Source: Faecimorpha stercoravium
GTDB lineage: Bacteria; Bacillota; Clostridia; Lachnospirales; Bianqueaceae
Reading direction: 5' to 3'
NCBI GenBank assembly: GCA_018712555.1
Contig: DVGT01000073.1
Location: 1-64,000 of the forward strand
Length of the DNA stretch: 64,000 nucleotides
Shown: positions 9,079 through 17,893 of the stretch, in pieces
Position numbering within the stretch: position 1 is the first letter of the stretch
How the letters are laid out: every line of letters starts with the position of its first letter
Program-made: the position numbers and the translations under genes
The notes under the pieces: model-generated
What the model saw: the letters and a program-made list of their open reading frames with translations, nothing else
Databases searched by the model: none
Told to the model about the DNA's origin: nothing

Positions 9079-10989
9079 CTAGTATCCTCGCTGATAACGG
9101 GTATATTCATAAAATTGCTGCTTTCTTTCATACATCTGCTTCTCTGCGGACTTTACCAGTGTATCCATGTCGGATATAGCTTTCTCCCACGCAATTCCCA
9201 CCGATACGTAGATTCCATTCTCCTCTAGTTTTCGTCTTATATCCTCGCCTTTATAACGTACATTTTTCTCCTCTTCGTCAACGACAAAAGCAACAAACTC
9301 ATCGCCTCCTATTCTATATGTAAAGGAAAATCCGTACTGACGCTGCAATTCTTCCGCTACTCGCTTCAGTGCCTGATCTCCTGCGCCGTGTCCCTGCTGA
9401 TTATTCAGTTCATGCAGTCCATTCACATCCATATAGACGCAGGCTAAGGAGGTATGATACATCTTCGGATACTTGGGAAGATCCGCCTCATAGCGATTTC
9501 GATTATAGATGCCCAGCAAAGCATCTGTCTCCCCCTGCTCTCGCATCGAATCGTAAGACTGCATATTCCGATACAGCATGCTAAAATTGAGTCCCATGCT
9601 CTTAAACAATTCTACCAAATCTCCTGTATCCGCAGCATTGCAAGCCAGAAGTACGCCATATAGATGCCCATCCGCATTCTTAATGGGAACAGCGATCATA
9701 TTTTTCATATTTTTTTCCCACGGGAGCCACTTCTGCAGCACGGCCGCGTCATGAGCCGCTAAGTAATCATGTCCTTCTCTAAAATATGCCAGCAATGCGA
9801 GCATATTGCGTTCCCACTTCTCTTTTTTCTTCTCTTTATGTTTGTCTTCTTTTTGCCAAAGATATGTCAGCTTTTCTTGATTCGCTGCTGACATCTGTAA
9901 AACAACCTCATCGGCCGCTATTGTCTCTCCTACCTTTGCTAAGGCTAACTGAATGTTCTCATGTTTCACATGTGCATCAAATAAAAGTTTTCCCACATCA
10001 TATATATAATGCGCCACATCCAAGCTGCGCTGTTTTTCTTTACTTTCTTCACGGACAAACCAGACGCCGGATAAAAAGACCAGTAAAAAACAAGCCCCTT
10101 CAAACACGAGAAAACAATTCGTAATCGAACGAATTTCATGGGCGTCTGATAAAACTACCTCTTCCGGCACCGATAACGCGATTCGCCAATCATTTATCGC
10201 AAGCGGCATATAGTACATATATAAGAAAGAGCCTGTCGTCTGAGAAACAAAAACCACATAGTCTCTTTTTCCATCAATCAGACCCTGCTTCAATTGTTCG
10301 TGATTATACCCAGGAGCCATTGTCCGAGTTCCCTCTGCCCATATATTGCCCAATTCCTCGTCTTCATGCCAGGTATCCACCAAAAAATCCCCATCCGATC
10401 CTTCGATGATATAGATGGCTGCCTGATCGTCATACGGCCGCACAATAAAATTTTGGGGCAGACTTCCCAGTTCCACCACACCATAGAGCATGGCTATCGT
10501 TTCTCCCTCTCGAACAACCGGAACATAGTGACGAAGAATGTATTCATGTTCCCCGCTCCAGTCCCGCGTTCTCTCCGAAATATGGGCTCCTCGTTCCGCC
10601 TCTTCTGCAAAAGAGATCTGTCCACTCACATCTACTTTCTTTCGTTCTCGGATCAGCACTGTATCATCTGGCAACAGCAACTCTAGACGAGACATCATGC
10701 CAATTGTGATGTAAGACCCTAAAATATCCCATACCTCTTGCGAGGCTAGATCATCACAACCGGCAATCACCGTTGCCAAAAGTTCCAGCTGTTCCCGATC
10801 TGCTTTCGCATGCGCCTCTATCTCTCGCGCCATTTCTTCTGCTTCCTGATACAATTGCTCAAAGCTTCTTTCTTCTTCCACACGATCTATCCATTCCTTC
10901 TCTACCAAAAACCCTATCACCATCAAAAAAATCAAGATCATCATGGCTACCATAGAACGATGTCTAAAGATTCTTCTTACGCTTCTCAT
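9079..10989 (-). CDS. Membrane sensor diguanylate cyclase (GGDEF)
   Basis: Predicted to make cyclic di-GMP in response to an extracellular signal. The chain of 636 residues has a basic N-terminus, a transmembrane helix at about 13-31, a Cache-like extracellular sensor domain to about residue 285, a second helix (CFLVFEGACFLLVFLSGVWF), a GAF-like region and a C-terminal GGDEF domain. The active-site motif is intact (YRIGGDEFVAF), as is the substrate segment DVNGLHELNNQQGHGAGDQA. The usual RxxD inhibitory site five residues before GGDEF is absent, so product inhibition is not expected. The ATG at 10989 is chosen for its GAGGAAGGG ribosome site and because the membrane helix follows directly. 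It lies 28 bp after the broken hybrid kinase. Confidence 0.9.
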   Translation of the reverse strand: MRSVRRIFRHRSMVAMMILIFLMVIGFLVEKEWIDRVEEERSFEQLYQEAEEMAREIEAHAKADREQLELLATVIAGCDDLASQEVWDILGSYITIGMMSRLELLLPDDTVLIRERKKVDVSGQISFAEEAERGAHISERTRDWSGEHEYILRHYVPVVREGETIAMLYGVVELGSLPQNFIVRPYDDQAAIYIIEGSDGDFLVDTWHEDEELGNIWAEGTRTMAPGYNHEQLKQGLIDGKRDYVVFVSQTTGSFLYMYYMPLAINDWRIALSVPEEVVLSDAHEIRSITNCFLVFEGACFLLVFLSGVWFVREESKEKQRSLDVAHYIYDVGKLLFDAHVKHENIQLALAKVGETIAADEVVLQMSAANQEKLTYLWQKEDKHKEKKKEKWERNMLALLAYFREGHDYLAAHDAAVLQKWLPWEKNMKNMIAVPIKNADGHLYGVLLACNAADTGDLVELFKSMGLNFSMLYRNMQSYDSMREQGETDALLGIYNRNRYEADLPKYPKMYHTSLACVYMDVNGLHELNNQQGHGAGDQALKRVAEELQRQYGFSFTYRIGGDEFVAFVVDEEEKNVRYKGEDIRRKLEENGIYVSVGIAWEKAISDMDTLVKSAEKQMYERKQQFYEYTRYQRGY

Positions 10990-11017
10990 ATACCCTTCCT
11001 CAACTTGGTCAACACTT

Positions 11018-13531
11018 TCACATAGGATCCTCATCTGTATGCCGTTTCCGCATCACTATTTGCTGCAATTGCTCCGATAAAATCCGAAAATCAATCGGCT
11101 TAGAAATATGTCCATCCATCCCTGCCGCTTTTGTAGCAGCCAGGTCCTCGGCAAACGCATTAGCGGTTACTGCGATTATCGGGACTATCTTTGCGTCACT
11201 GCGATGCAGATTTCGAATAGTCCGCGCCGCCGTACATCCATCCATCTCCGGCATTTGCATATCCATCAAAATCACTTGAATCTCCGACTCTTTTGATGAT
11301 GCAAAGATTTCCACAGCCTCTCGGCCATTCCAAGCCTGCAGAACTTTAGCTCCAAACATTGTCAGAAATTCTTCTGCTACTTCCATGTTGATCTCATTAT
11401 CCTCTGCTACTAAAATGGTTTTTCCCTCCAAAAAGTCTTCCCTACATTCCGTCTTTTTTTCTTCTTCCTCTTCGGCTCCATAGACTCGCTGAAAAGGAAG
11501 GGTCACAGTAAATGTGCTTCCCTCCCCCAGTTGGCTTTCCACCGAAATCTCTCCATTCATTTGCGTGATGATGTTCTTGGTAATAGCCATACCTAACCCT
11601 GTTCCTGAAATATTTCTGGCACTGAATCTCGTCTCTCGTTCATAAGGCTCAAAAACTTTCTGCAAAAACTCCTGTGACATGCCGATACCTGTATCCTTCA
11701 CTACAATCTGATACTTGGCATACTCTTGTTGATTCACCTCAAAAACCGAAAGAGAGATCTCATCTCCCGCCTCTGTAAACTTGACCGCATTGGATAATTA
11801 ATTATTTAGAATCTGTGTAAGTCGGAATTCGTCTCCATAAACCTCCGTATGCAGCATCGTATAGGATGTCCGACATATTTTGCCCTCTTGTTCTATCTGC
11901 GGTATGAACTGACTCATACAGTCCTCCATACATCGCCGCAGGTTGAAATGTTTGTTCTCTAACGTCAGTCTCCCATTCTGCATGCGGGACATTTCCAGAA
12001 TATCGTTAATCAGCCCCAGGAGCTGTCGTGCAGAATATCGAAGCTTCCCTACATATTCTTTTACTCGTTTCGGATCCTCCGCATATTTCTCACAGAGTTC
12101 CAGCATCCCCAGTATCGCATTCAACGGCGTCCGCATATCATGAGACATGTTGGAGAAGAAATCGTTCTTGGATTTTTCACTTTCTTTCGCTGCTTCTAAA
12201 GATTCACGCAGCAGCCGCATCTGCCCTAATTGCTCTTTCTTTTCATCATTCACCTCTCGGAAGCAGAGAATAACCTCTTCTGGATTCAATGATTCATCAA
12301 AAAGCAAACGTACATCCACCCAGCGATACTCGTCTCCAAATTTTCTCAGAAAATCACCGCCATAATTCCGTACACGCTTCGATACCAGGTCCCGAATATG
12401 TTCGGTGGAAAAACTTATGCAGAAATCCTCAAAAGCGTTCTTTTCAATCACCTCTCCCGCCGTATGAATCAATTGATCATAATCTCCCTGTGCGGGGATA
12501 CGCTGCCGCACATAATCGGATCCCTTGATCATGTCATACATATTCTGCGCATAGTTGACCCGATAAATCGCATAATATGAATTTCCCAATGCCCGCATGG
12601 TGTCATTCGTGTGGCGGTACATTTTGTTTGCCTTCTTTTCTCGAAGGCTCATAATAATCATCACTACAAAAAACAAGGTTAAGATGACAATATACAGATT
12701 GGATAGTTCGTATACTCCCTGCAAAAGCACCTGCTGCGGTATCGCCACAATGGAAATCCACCCATTAGACGCTATATCATAGTAAACCGACAGACGTTCT
12801 CCATCCGCATTGGTCACATAGGAATTAAAATCCTGAAAAGCCCCCTGACGAATCATATCTAAAATCATCGTAAAATTTTCCTGTGTGACATGGGAAGGAG
12901 ACTGCGCATACAGAAGCGTTCCTTTAGAATCCCCCAACAAATAGGAGCTTTTTTCCGGCATATCATCGTACGCCGCGCTGCGAAGAAAATACTTAGGAAA
13001 AATATCAAACGCCACCACATTATCCGTTCCCGGAATCGCCTGGGCAATGGTCACGACCATCTCCCCCGTGATTGCATCCGTATACCCATCTGTATATATG
13101 ACGCTTCCCTCTGCCGCAATGGCTTTCTGATACCATTCGGTTTCCTTGGCATCATAAGTCTCGTCCCCGGCCCATGGATTCGCCGCTGCAATCTCTCCAT
13201 CAATAACCGCATATGGATCAATAATGTTAGCGCCCAAAGTATCCGCTACTGTCTGTAAATACGTCTTGATCCAACCTGCAGGATTCTCACTTCTCTCCAA
13301 CTGATCCCCAATATACTTTGTACTCACCTGCATCAGTGTCTCATAAATGACAATATCCTTCTCGCCATCCACGGAATAACTGTGCGCCATCTCATTTCCC
13401 ATTTTCTGAGCATTTTCCAGTAGGATCTTTCGAATCATAACAAGACTGCAAAGTGCGAGCGCTGTCAATAAAAACCAGACTATCACCCAACGATACAATT
13501 TGTATTGTCGCTCTTTCACCGGAGTTCTCAT
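11018..13531 (-). pseudogene. Hybrid sensor histidine kinase/response regulator interrupted by an in-frame stop codon
   Basis: One continuous reading frame of 838 codons contains a single TAA at 11800-11798. The N-terminal 577 codons encode a transmembrane helix, an extracellular Cache-like sensor, a second helix (about residues 277-297), a PAS-like region and the HisKA dimerisation domain with the phospho-acceptor His464 in NMSHDMRTPLNAIL, then stop in the ATP-binding N box after LTQILNN. In the same frame the rest continues LSNAVKFTEAGDE, the G1 and G2 boxes (DTGIGM, GTGLGMAI) and a receiver domain with the phospho-acceptor in ILMDMQMPEMDG. Related kinases read QILNNLLSNA here, so one TTA or TTG codon has become TAA. 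The first product lacks the nucleotide-binding glycine boxes and should be kinase-dead. Good ribosome site (AAGGAG) before the ATG at 13531. Sequencing error is the main alternative. Confidence 0.85.
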
Positions 13532-13567
13532 GATCTTCTCCTTTGCATTATTATAAATTACATGTTT

Positions 13568-14182
13568 TTATCTGTACAATTTGCGAATTTCTTTTTCCTG
13601 GCTGAGAAAACACCCCAATAATCTGTCATTAAATACGCCGCATGCCCCATCCAAAATCATCCGCACAGCCGCATCTCCATCATAAGCTTCTTTATATACT
13701 CGATGACTTACCAAAGCGTCATATGCGTCTACCAGAGATACAATCTGGGCCCATAAAGAAATCTCTCCCCCTTTTAACCCATCCGGATACCCACGACCGT
13801 CCCACCTTTCATGATGATGCCTGGCAATGTCATACGCATAGTGAAACAACGGCATTTCTTTGAACTGAGGAATCTTTTCTAACAGTCGCGCGCCCTGTAT
13901 CGTATGCATTTTCATGATCTCATACTCCTCCGCGGTCAACCTGCCTGGTTTATTCAAGATCGTGTCGGGTACCGCTATCTTTCCTACATCGTGAAGCATC
14001 GCTGCCTCTGCAATCTGCTCTGCCTCATACGGTGAGATCCCCTCTCCCAATGTCGTGTACGTCAAAAGGTACTTTGTCATGTCTCGAATTCGCTTTACAT
14101 GTTCGCCAGATTCTTCACTTCGAAACTCCACCGCTGCCGAAAGCGCCTCCATAATCCCCTCCTGCACACGGTTGTGTTCCAT
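13568..14182 (-). CDS. HD-GYP domain protein (probable cyclic di-GMP phosphodiesterase)
   Basis: 204-residue cytoplasmic protein consisting almost only of an HD-GYP domain, which hydrolyses cyclic di-GMP at a bi- or trinuclear metal site. Visible motifs are EHVKRIRD, the HD signature LHDVGKIAVPD, MHTIQGARLL, HHERWDGRGYPDGLKGGEI (the GYP segment) and VDAYDALVSHRVY. No receiver or membrane domain precedes it, although many relatives have one. The ATG at 14182 is preceded by GAGGAGG with ideal spacing, so the short form seems to be the real start. The stop is 36 bp before the hybrid-kinase start, which with the GGDEF gene gives a synthesis, sensing and degradation block for one second messenger. 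Confidence 0.9.
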   Translation of the reverse strand: MEHNRVQEGIMEALSAAVEFRSEESGEHVKRIRDMTKYLLTYTTLGEGISPYEAEQIAEAAMLHDVGKIAVPDTILNKPGRLTAEEYEIMKMHTIQGARLLEKIPQFKEMPLFHYAYDIARHHHERWDGRGYPDGLKGGEISLWAQIVSLVDAYDALVSHRVYKEAYDGDAAVRMILDGACGVFNDRLLGCFLSQEKEIRKLYR

Positions 14183-14249
14183 CTGTTTCCTCCTCACTTC
14201 GCTTGATGAGCACATTTATCTGTCTTTATTTTTCCCCTCTGTACCAAAA

Positions 14250-15407
14250 CTATGCATTCTCTCTCTGCTCATGACAGCGAATGACATGAATAAAACGAAT
14301 GATATTCTCCATCGTCAGCCGCAAGTCCTCCGGCGCACGCAGCTTTGATTTTTCATAGGGAATCGCTAACCGGTTGATGCTGAATACCGCACTGACTCCC
14401 TGCTGATACGCTTCTTCCATATCGTCCCCGATATCCCCGACAACGGCGACAAGCGGTACACCCGCTGCCTTTGTACGCTTTGCGATTCCGCTGATCACCT
14501 TGCCGCGTACACTCTGACTGTCGATCTTTCCTTCTCCTGAAAAGACCATGGTCGCCCCGGCCAGCTTCTCATCAAAATGCACCGTATCCAAAACCGTCTC
14601 GATTCCCATTTGCAGCCTGGCCCCTAAAAACGCCTGCATTCCGTATCCGAGCCCTCCAGCCGCACCAGCACCCGGGCAGTTTTCCTGGTCGCTCCCTACC
14701 GTCTCCCGCATGATCTGCGCCAGGTGTCTCAGTCCCCGATCCAGAAACTCTACACAGGCTGGGTCTGCTCCCTTCTGCGGTCCAAAAACATAGGCAGCTC
14801 CCTCCGGCCCGAATAGTGGATTATCAATATCGCACATCGCCACGATTTCCATCTTCGCCAGCCGAGGATCCAGACCGTCGAGATCCACGCTGTGAATTCG
14901 ATGCAGAGTTCCTCCTACGGGCACAAAGGCTTTGCCCTGCTCATCGCGAAAGACCACTCCTAATGCCGCCGCCATTCCGCAGCCGCCATCCGTCGTCGCG
15001 CTGCCTCCCAGTCCCAGAATCAATTTTGTACAGCCCACTTTTAAGGCATGCCGTATGAGTTCTCCTACCCCATATGTGGTAGCACCGGCTGCATCCGGTG
15101 TGCTTCCTACCTGGGGGAGACCCGCTGCGGCCGCCATCTCAATGACCGCCGTCTTCCCATCCTGCAAAAGCCCCCAAAAAGAATCTACCGTTTTCCCAAG
15201 AGGGCCTGTCACTCGCTCCACTCGTTTTTCTCCTCCTAATGCCGTCAGAAAGGCGTCCACGCTTCCCTCTCCACCATCCGCTACCGGAATCGAAACAATC
15301 TCCGCGTCTGGTTCAAAGCGTCGAATCGCCTTTTCCATAATCTGGCATATTGTCGCGGAACTCATCGTCCCCTTAAATGAGTCTGGCATAAGTATATAAC
15401 GATTCAT
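14250..15407 (-). CDS. glxK: Glycerate 2-kinase
   Basis: Phosphorylates D-glycerate to 2-phosphoglycerate using ATP, feeding glycerate from glyoxylate, tartronate or sugar-acid breakdown into lower glycolysis. The 385-residue length and the segments LMPDSFKGTMSSATICQIME, VADGGEGSVDAFL, LGLGGSATTDGGCGMAAALG, GAAGGLGYGMQAFLGA and SGEGKIDSQSVRGKV are diagnostic of the GarK/GlxK family. AAGGGG precedes the ATG. A promoter lies at 15444-15472. HD-GYP begins 67 bp downstream without an obvious terminator between, so readthrough into the signalling block is possible. Confidence 0.93.
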   Translation of the reverse strand: MNRYILMPDSFKGTMSSATICQIMEKAIRRFEPDAEIVSIPVADGGEGSVDAFLTALGGEKRVERVTGPLGKTVDSFWGLLQDGKTAVIEMAAAAGLPQVGSTPDAAGATTYGVGELIRHALKVGCTKLILGLGGSATTDGGCGMAAALGVVFRDEQGKAFVPVGGTLHRIHSVDLDGLDPRLAKMEIVAMCDIDNPLFGPEGAAYVFGPQKGADPACVEFLDRGLRHLAQIMRETVGSDQENCPGAGAAGGLGYGMQAFLGARLQMGIETVLDTVHFDEKLAGATMVFSGEGKIDSQSVRGKVISGIAKRTKAAGVPLVAVVGDIGDDMEEAYQQGVSAVFSINRLAIPYEKSKLRAPEDLRLTMENIIRFIHVIRCHEQRENA

Positions 15408-15443
15408 TGATTGATTTCCCCTTTCCTATGCGCATTTGTATTC

Positions 15444-15472
15444 AGTATATCATATTTGTTCCATCCTGAAAA
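15444..15472 (-). promoter_or_regulatory. Promoter of the glycerate kinase gene
   Basis: Minus strand TTTTCA (15472-15467), 17 bp, TATACT (15449-15444). Confidence 0.6.
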
Positions 15473-15486
15473 GCCATTTTTATCAC

Positions 15487-15499
15487 ATACGTTTCGTAT
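15487..15499. promoter_or_regulatory. Small palindrome, candidate operator
   Basis: ATACGTTTCGTAT is a perfect 5+3+5 inverted repeat between the divergent glycerate kinase and XRE genes. It could be a binding site of the XRE protein; inference from position only. Confidence 0.3.
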
Positions 15500-15588
15500 T
15501 CGGCAGATACTTGTTGGATAAAACGCTCTTTTTTCACACAAAATATGGTAGAGTATAGATAGTAAAACCGGGGAAGGGAGTGGTATTC

Positions 15589-15924
15589 TTGTATACAGAA
15601 TTAAGCCGCCGGATCCGTTCTTTGCGAGAACAATATGGATTTAATCAGAAGTATGCGGCCGAAAAACTTTGTATCAGTCCACAAGCGTATTCCCATTATG
15701 AAAATGGCCGTCGTACACCAGATATTGAAATGTTGCATAAGCTCTCTAAGCTCTACCACGTATCTATGGAATTTCTGTTGACCGGTGATTCTAGCGCGGA
15801 TCTTCCTATTCCAGAAAACTCCATTGTTTTTCGCGATACACGGGATCTCACACGGGAAGAAATAGAAGAAGTTCGAATATTCATTGATTATCTTAAGTTT
15901 CGAAAATATCGTCATCAATTCTAA
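15589..15924 (+). CDS. XRE-family helix-turn-helix regulator
   Basis: Small DNA-binding protein of 111 residues. The N-terminal two thirds is a Cro/CI-type domain (RIRSLREQYGFNQKYAAEKL, then ISPQAYSHYENGRRTPDIEM and LSKLYHVSMEFLLTG). The C-terminal part, LTREEIEEVRIFIDYLKFRK, is a helix seen in many stand-alone XRE repressors of Clostridia. TTG at 15589 is chosen because AAGGGAG sits eight bases upstream; a GTG at 15580 touches that site and is less likely. Its target is unknown, but self-regulation through the palindrome at 15487 is possible. The stop codon lies inside the following hairpin. Confidence 0.85.
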   Translation: MYTELSRRIRSLREQYGFNQKYAAEKLCISPQAYSHYENGRRTPDIEMLHKLSKLYHVSMEFLLTGDSSADLPIPENSIVFRDTRDLTREEIEEVRIFIDYLKFRKYRHQF

Positions 15925-15967
15925 GAAGAAGGGCACGGCGCCAGTTGGCGCCGTGCCCTTCTTCTTA
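15922..15967. terminator. Very strong bidirectional terminator overlapping the XRE stop codon
   Basis: A 21-bp perfect stem with a 4-base AGTT loop; the stem begins at the XRE TAA. It also serves the gene ending at 15972. T-tracts are split by C residues. Confidence 0.75.
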
Positions 15968-15971
15968 GATA

Positions 15972-16496
15972 TTATGCTCTCATCTTCGCCGTGAAGACGG
16001 CTCTCTTCAAAAGCTCCTTTGGTGGATAGTTTCGATAGATTTCCCGTACCGTCTCTTGATACTGCTGCAAGGAAAAATCCGTCCGCTCCTGATCCTCCAA
16101 AATTAAATCGCGCATCTTGAAGGATGACGCTGTATCCAGATGCATGAGCCGATGCTCCATCAGGACATTGGTATCGCAGTCTACCAGAAAAGCATCCACC
16201 GCGTATCCCTGATTGGGTTTGAGATCCGGAAAGCGCTTAAACGACTCCGACAAATGTGTACTGTATGGCACATCCATCCAGCTCATAGGCGCAAATCGGG
16301 ATAAGATAAACAGGGTATCCTTCAGTTTGGCAACTGCTAACTGTGCATTCCCCTGGCAAAATGCCTCCCTCTCTTGTCCTGTGGGCTTCCGGAAATAATA
16401 AATCAACATCATCGTATAGGGTTCGACGGAGAAGACCACGCCCTCCTCTGTCTGCGGTGGCAGCGGAAACTTCTCGCCCTTCTGAAACGACAGCAT
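15972..16496 (-). CDS. Unrecognised protein encoded downstream of purA
   Basis: I do not recognise this 174-residue protein. It has no signal peptide, membrane segment or nucleotide-binding motif. The middle (LAVAKLKDTLFILSRFAPMS, YSTHLSESFKRFPDL) and the end (QQYQETVREIYRNYPPKELL) look like a mixed alpha/beta fold with a helical C-terminus. AGGAAGAGGG precedes the ATG, and the gene lies 16 bp after purA, so the two are almost certainly cotranscribed from the promoter at 17860-17888 and end at 15967-15922. That the pairing has functional meaning is only inferred from the tight spacing. Confidence 0.75.
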   Translation of the reverse strand: MLSFQKGEKFPLPPQTEEGVVFSVEPYTMMLIYYFRKPTGQEREAFCQGNAQLAVAKLKDTLFILSRFAPMSWMDVPYSTHLSESFKRFPDLKPNQGYAVDAFLVDCDTNVLMEHRLMHLDTASSFKMRDLILEDQERTDFSLQQYQETVREIYRNYPPKELLKRAVFTAKMRA

Positions 16497-16512
16497 ATAG
16501 ATTCCCTCTTCC

Positions 16513-17817
16513 TTATATGTTCAGCCATTCATTGACAGGGCCCCAGGATACGATTTTATTGCGTCCCGATCCCATTTCTAATACCATGACCTTCGCACCC
16601 GTCAATTCTTCGATTCGCTCTACGAAGTCCTTTGCGGCCTGCGGCAGTTCCTCATAGGAGTTACAGCCTTCAATCTGTCCCCAACCTGGCAGTGTTTCGT
16701 ACACGGGTTCACATTCTGACAGCCATTCCGAATTCGCCGGAAATACCTGGATCAGATCGTCACCATGCCGATACCCCACACAGATCTTGACTTCCTTTAT
16801 ATCCCGCAACGCATTCATCTTGGTCAGAGCCAGGCCCTCCAATCCATTGACTCGTACCGCATACCGCGCAGCTACCGCATCGAACCACCCAATCCGTCGA
16901 AAATTTCCATTGGGCTCATATTCATCTCCCCGCTCTCTGAGTTCGCTGCCCTCCGGTCCAAAAATCTCTGTCGGGAAGGGGCCCCGTCCGGTTCTCGTCG
17001 TATATGCTTTCATGACGCCCAGCGTATGTGTAATGCTTCCCAATCCTACACCACAACCGCAGGCCACACCGCCGATCGTCGGATGAGACGACGTGACATA
17101 AGGGTATGTTCCATAGTCCGGATCTAGCATCGTTGCCTGCGCGCCCTCAAAGATAACCCTCTTTCCCTCTTTCAGCATGTCATCCAGGAGTTTGCCAGTA
17201 TCCATGATATAGGGCTGAAGCTGTTTACCATATTCCAAATATTTTTCAATGATTTCCTCAGCGTCTACCTGCTGAACGCCACCATAGATCCGAGTGATGA
17301 TCCGATTCTTCACGGCGACATTGCTGCGTACTTTTTTGGTGAAGGTGTCTGGATCCAGAAGATCACACATCCGGATTCCTATGCCCTCTACCTTATCCAT
17401 ATAACAGGGACGAATCCCCTTTCGCGCACCGGCCGGATCGCCTTCCTCCCGATCCTCTCTGGCTTCATCCATCAAGCCGTCCAGAATCAGGTGGTAGGGC
17501 ATTACCAGATGTGCTCTTGAGCTGATGCGAATATTATCTACATATAATCCCTTATCACACAGGAAATTTATTTCCTCAAGGAGTTCGGGTGGATTCAGCG
17601 CCGTACCATTTCCAAGAATACCTAGCACATGTGGATACAATATTCCACAAGGAATCGAGCGGAACCGATACTTCATCCCGGCTACAACGACCGAGTGTCC
17701 CGCATTGTTCCCTCCAGATGTGCGAACTACCGCATCCGCGCTACCCGCCAACAGATCGACGATCTTTGCCTTTCCTTCGTCCCCCCACTGCGTTCCAATG
17801 ATTGCAATACTGGACAT
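16513..17817 (-). CDS. purA: Adenylosuccinate synthetase
   Basis: Joins IMP and aspartate with GTP hydrolysis to give adenylosuccinate, the first committed step to AMP. The 434-residue chain carries the N-terminal phosphate-binding loop TQWGDEGKAKIVD with catalytic D13, GGNNAGHSVVV with H41, EGAQATMLDPDYGTYPYVTS, MKAYTTRTGRGPFPTE and GWFDAVAARY. Two glycines usually constant in the family are alanine here: residue 17 (GDEGKAK instead of GDEGKGK) and EGAQATMLD instead of EGAQGTLLD. Catalytic residues remain, so it is probably active but from a divergent branch. AGGAGG precedes the ATG. Confidence 0.95.
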   Translation of the reverse strand: MSSIAIIGTQWGDEGKAKIVDLLAGSADAVVRTSGGNNAGHSVVVAGMKYRFRSIPCGILYPHVLGILGNGTALNPPELLEEINFLCDKGLYVDNIRISSRAHLVMPYHLILDGLMDEAREDREEGDPAGARKGIRPCYMDKVEGIGIRMCDLLDPDTFTKKVRSNVAVKNRIITRIYGGVQQVDAEEIIEKYLEYGKQLQPYIMDTGKLLDDMLKEGKRVIFEGAQATMLDPDYGTYPYVTSSHPTIGGVACGCGVGLGSITHTLGVMKAYTTRTGRGPFPTEIFGPEGSELRERGDEYEPNGNFRRIGWFDAVAARYAVRVNGLEGLALTKMNALRDIKEVKICVGYRHGDDLIQVFPANSEWLSECEPVYETLPGWGQIEGCNSYEELPQAAKDFVERIEELTGAKVMVLEMGSGRNKIVSWGPVNEWLNI

Positions 17818-17859
17818 GTTCTCACTCCTCCTTCTTATTTACACTCTCGTGTATCTTTT

Positions 17860-17888
17860 ATATTACACCATTTTGTCGAAAAATGCAA
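17860..17888 (-). promoter_or_regulatory. Promoter of purA
   Basis: Minus strand TTGCAT (17888-17883), 17 bp, TAATAT (17865-17860). No purine riboswitch fits the 42-base leader. Confidence 0.65.
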
Positions 17889-17893
17889 CCTTT

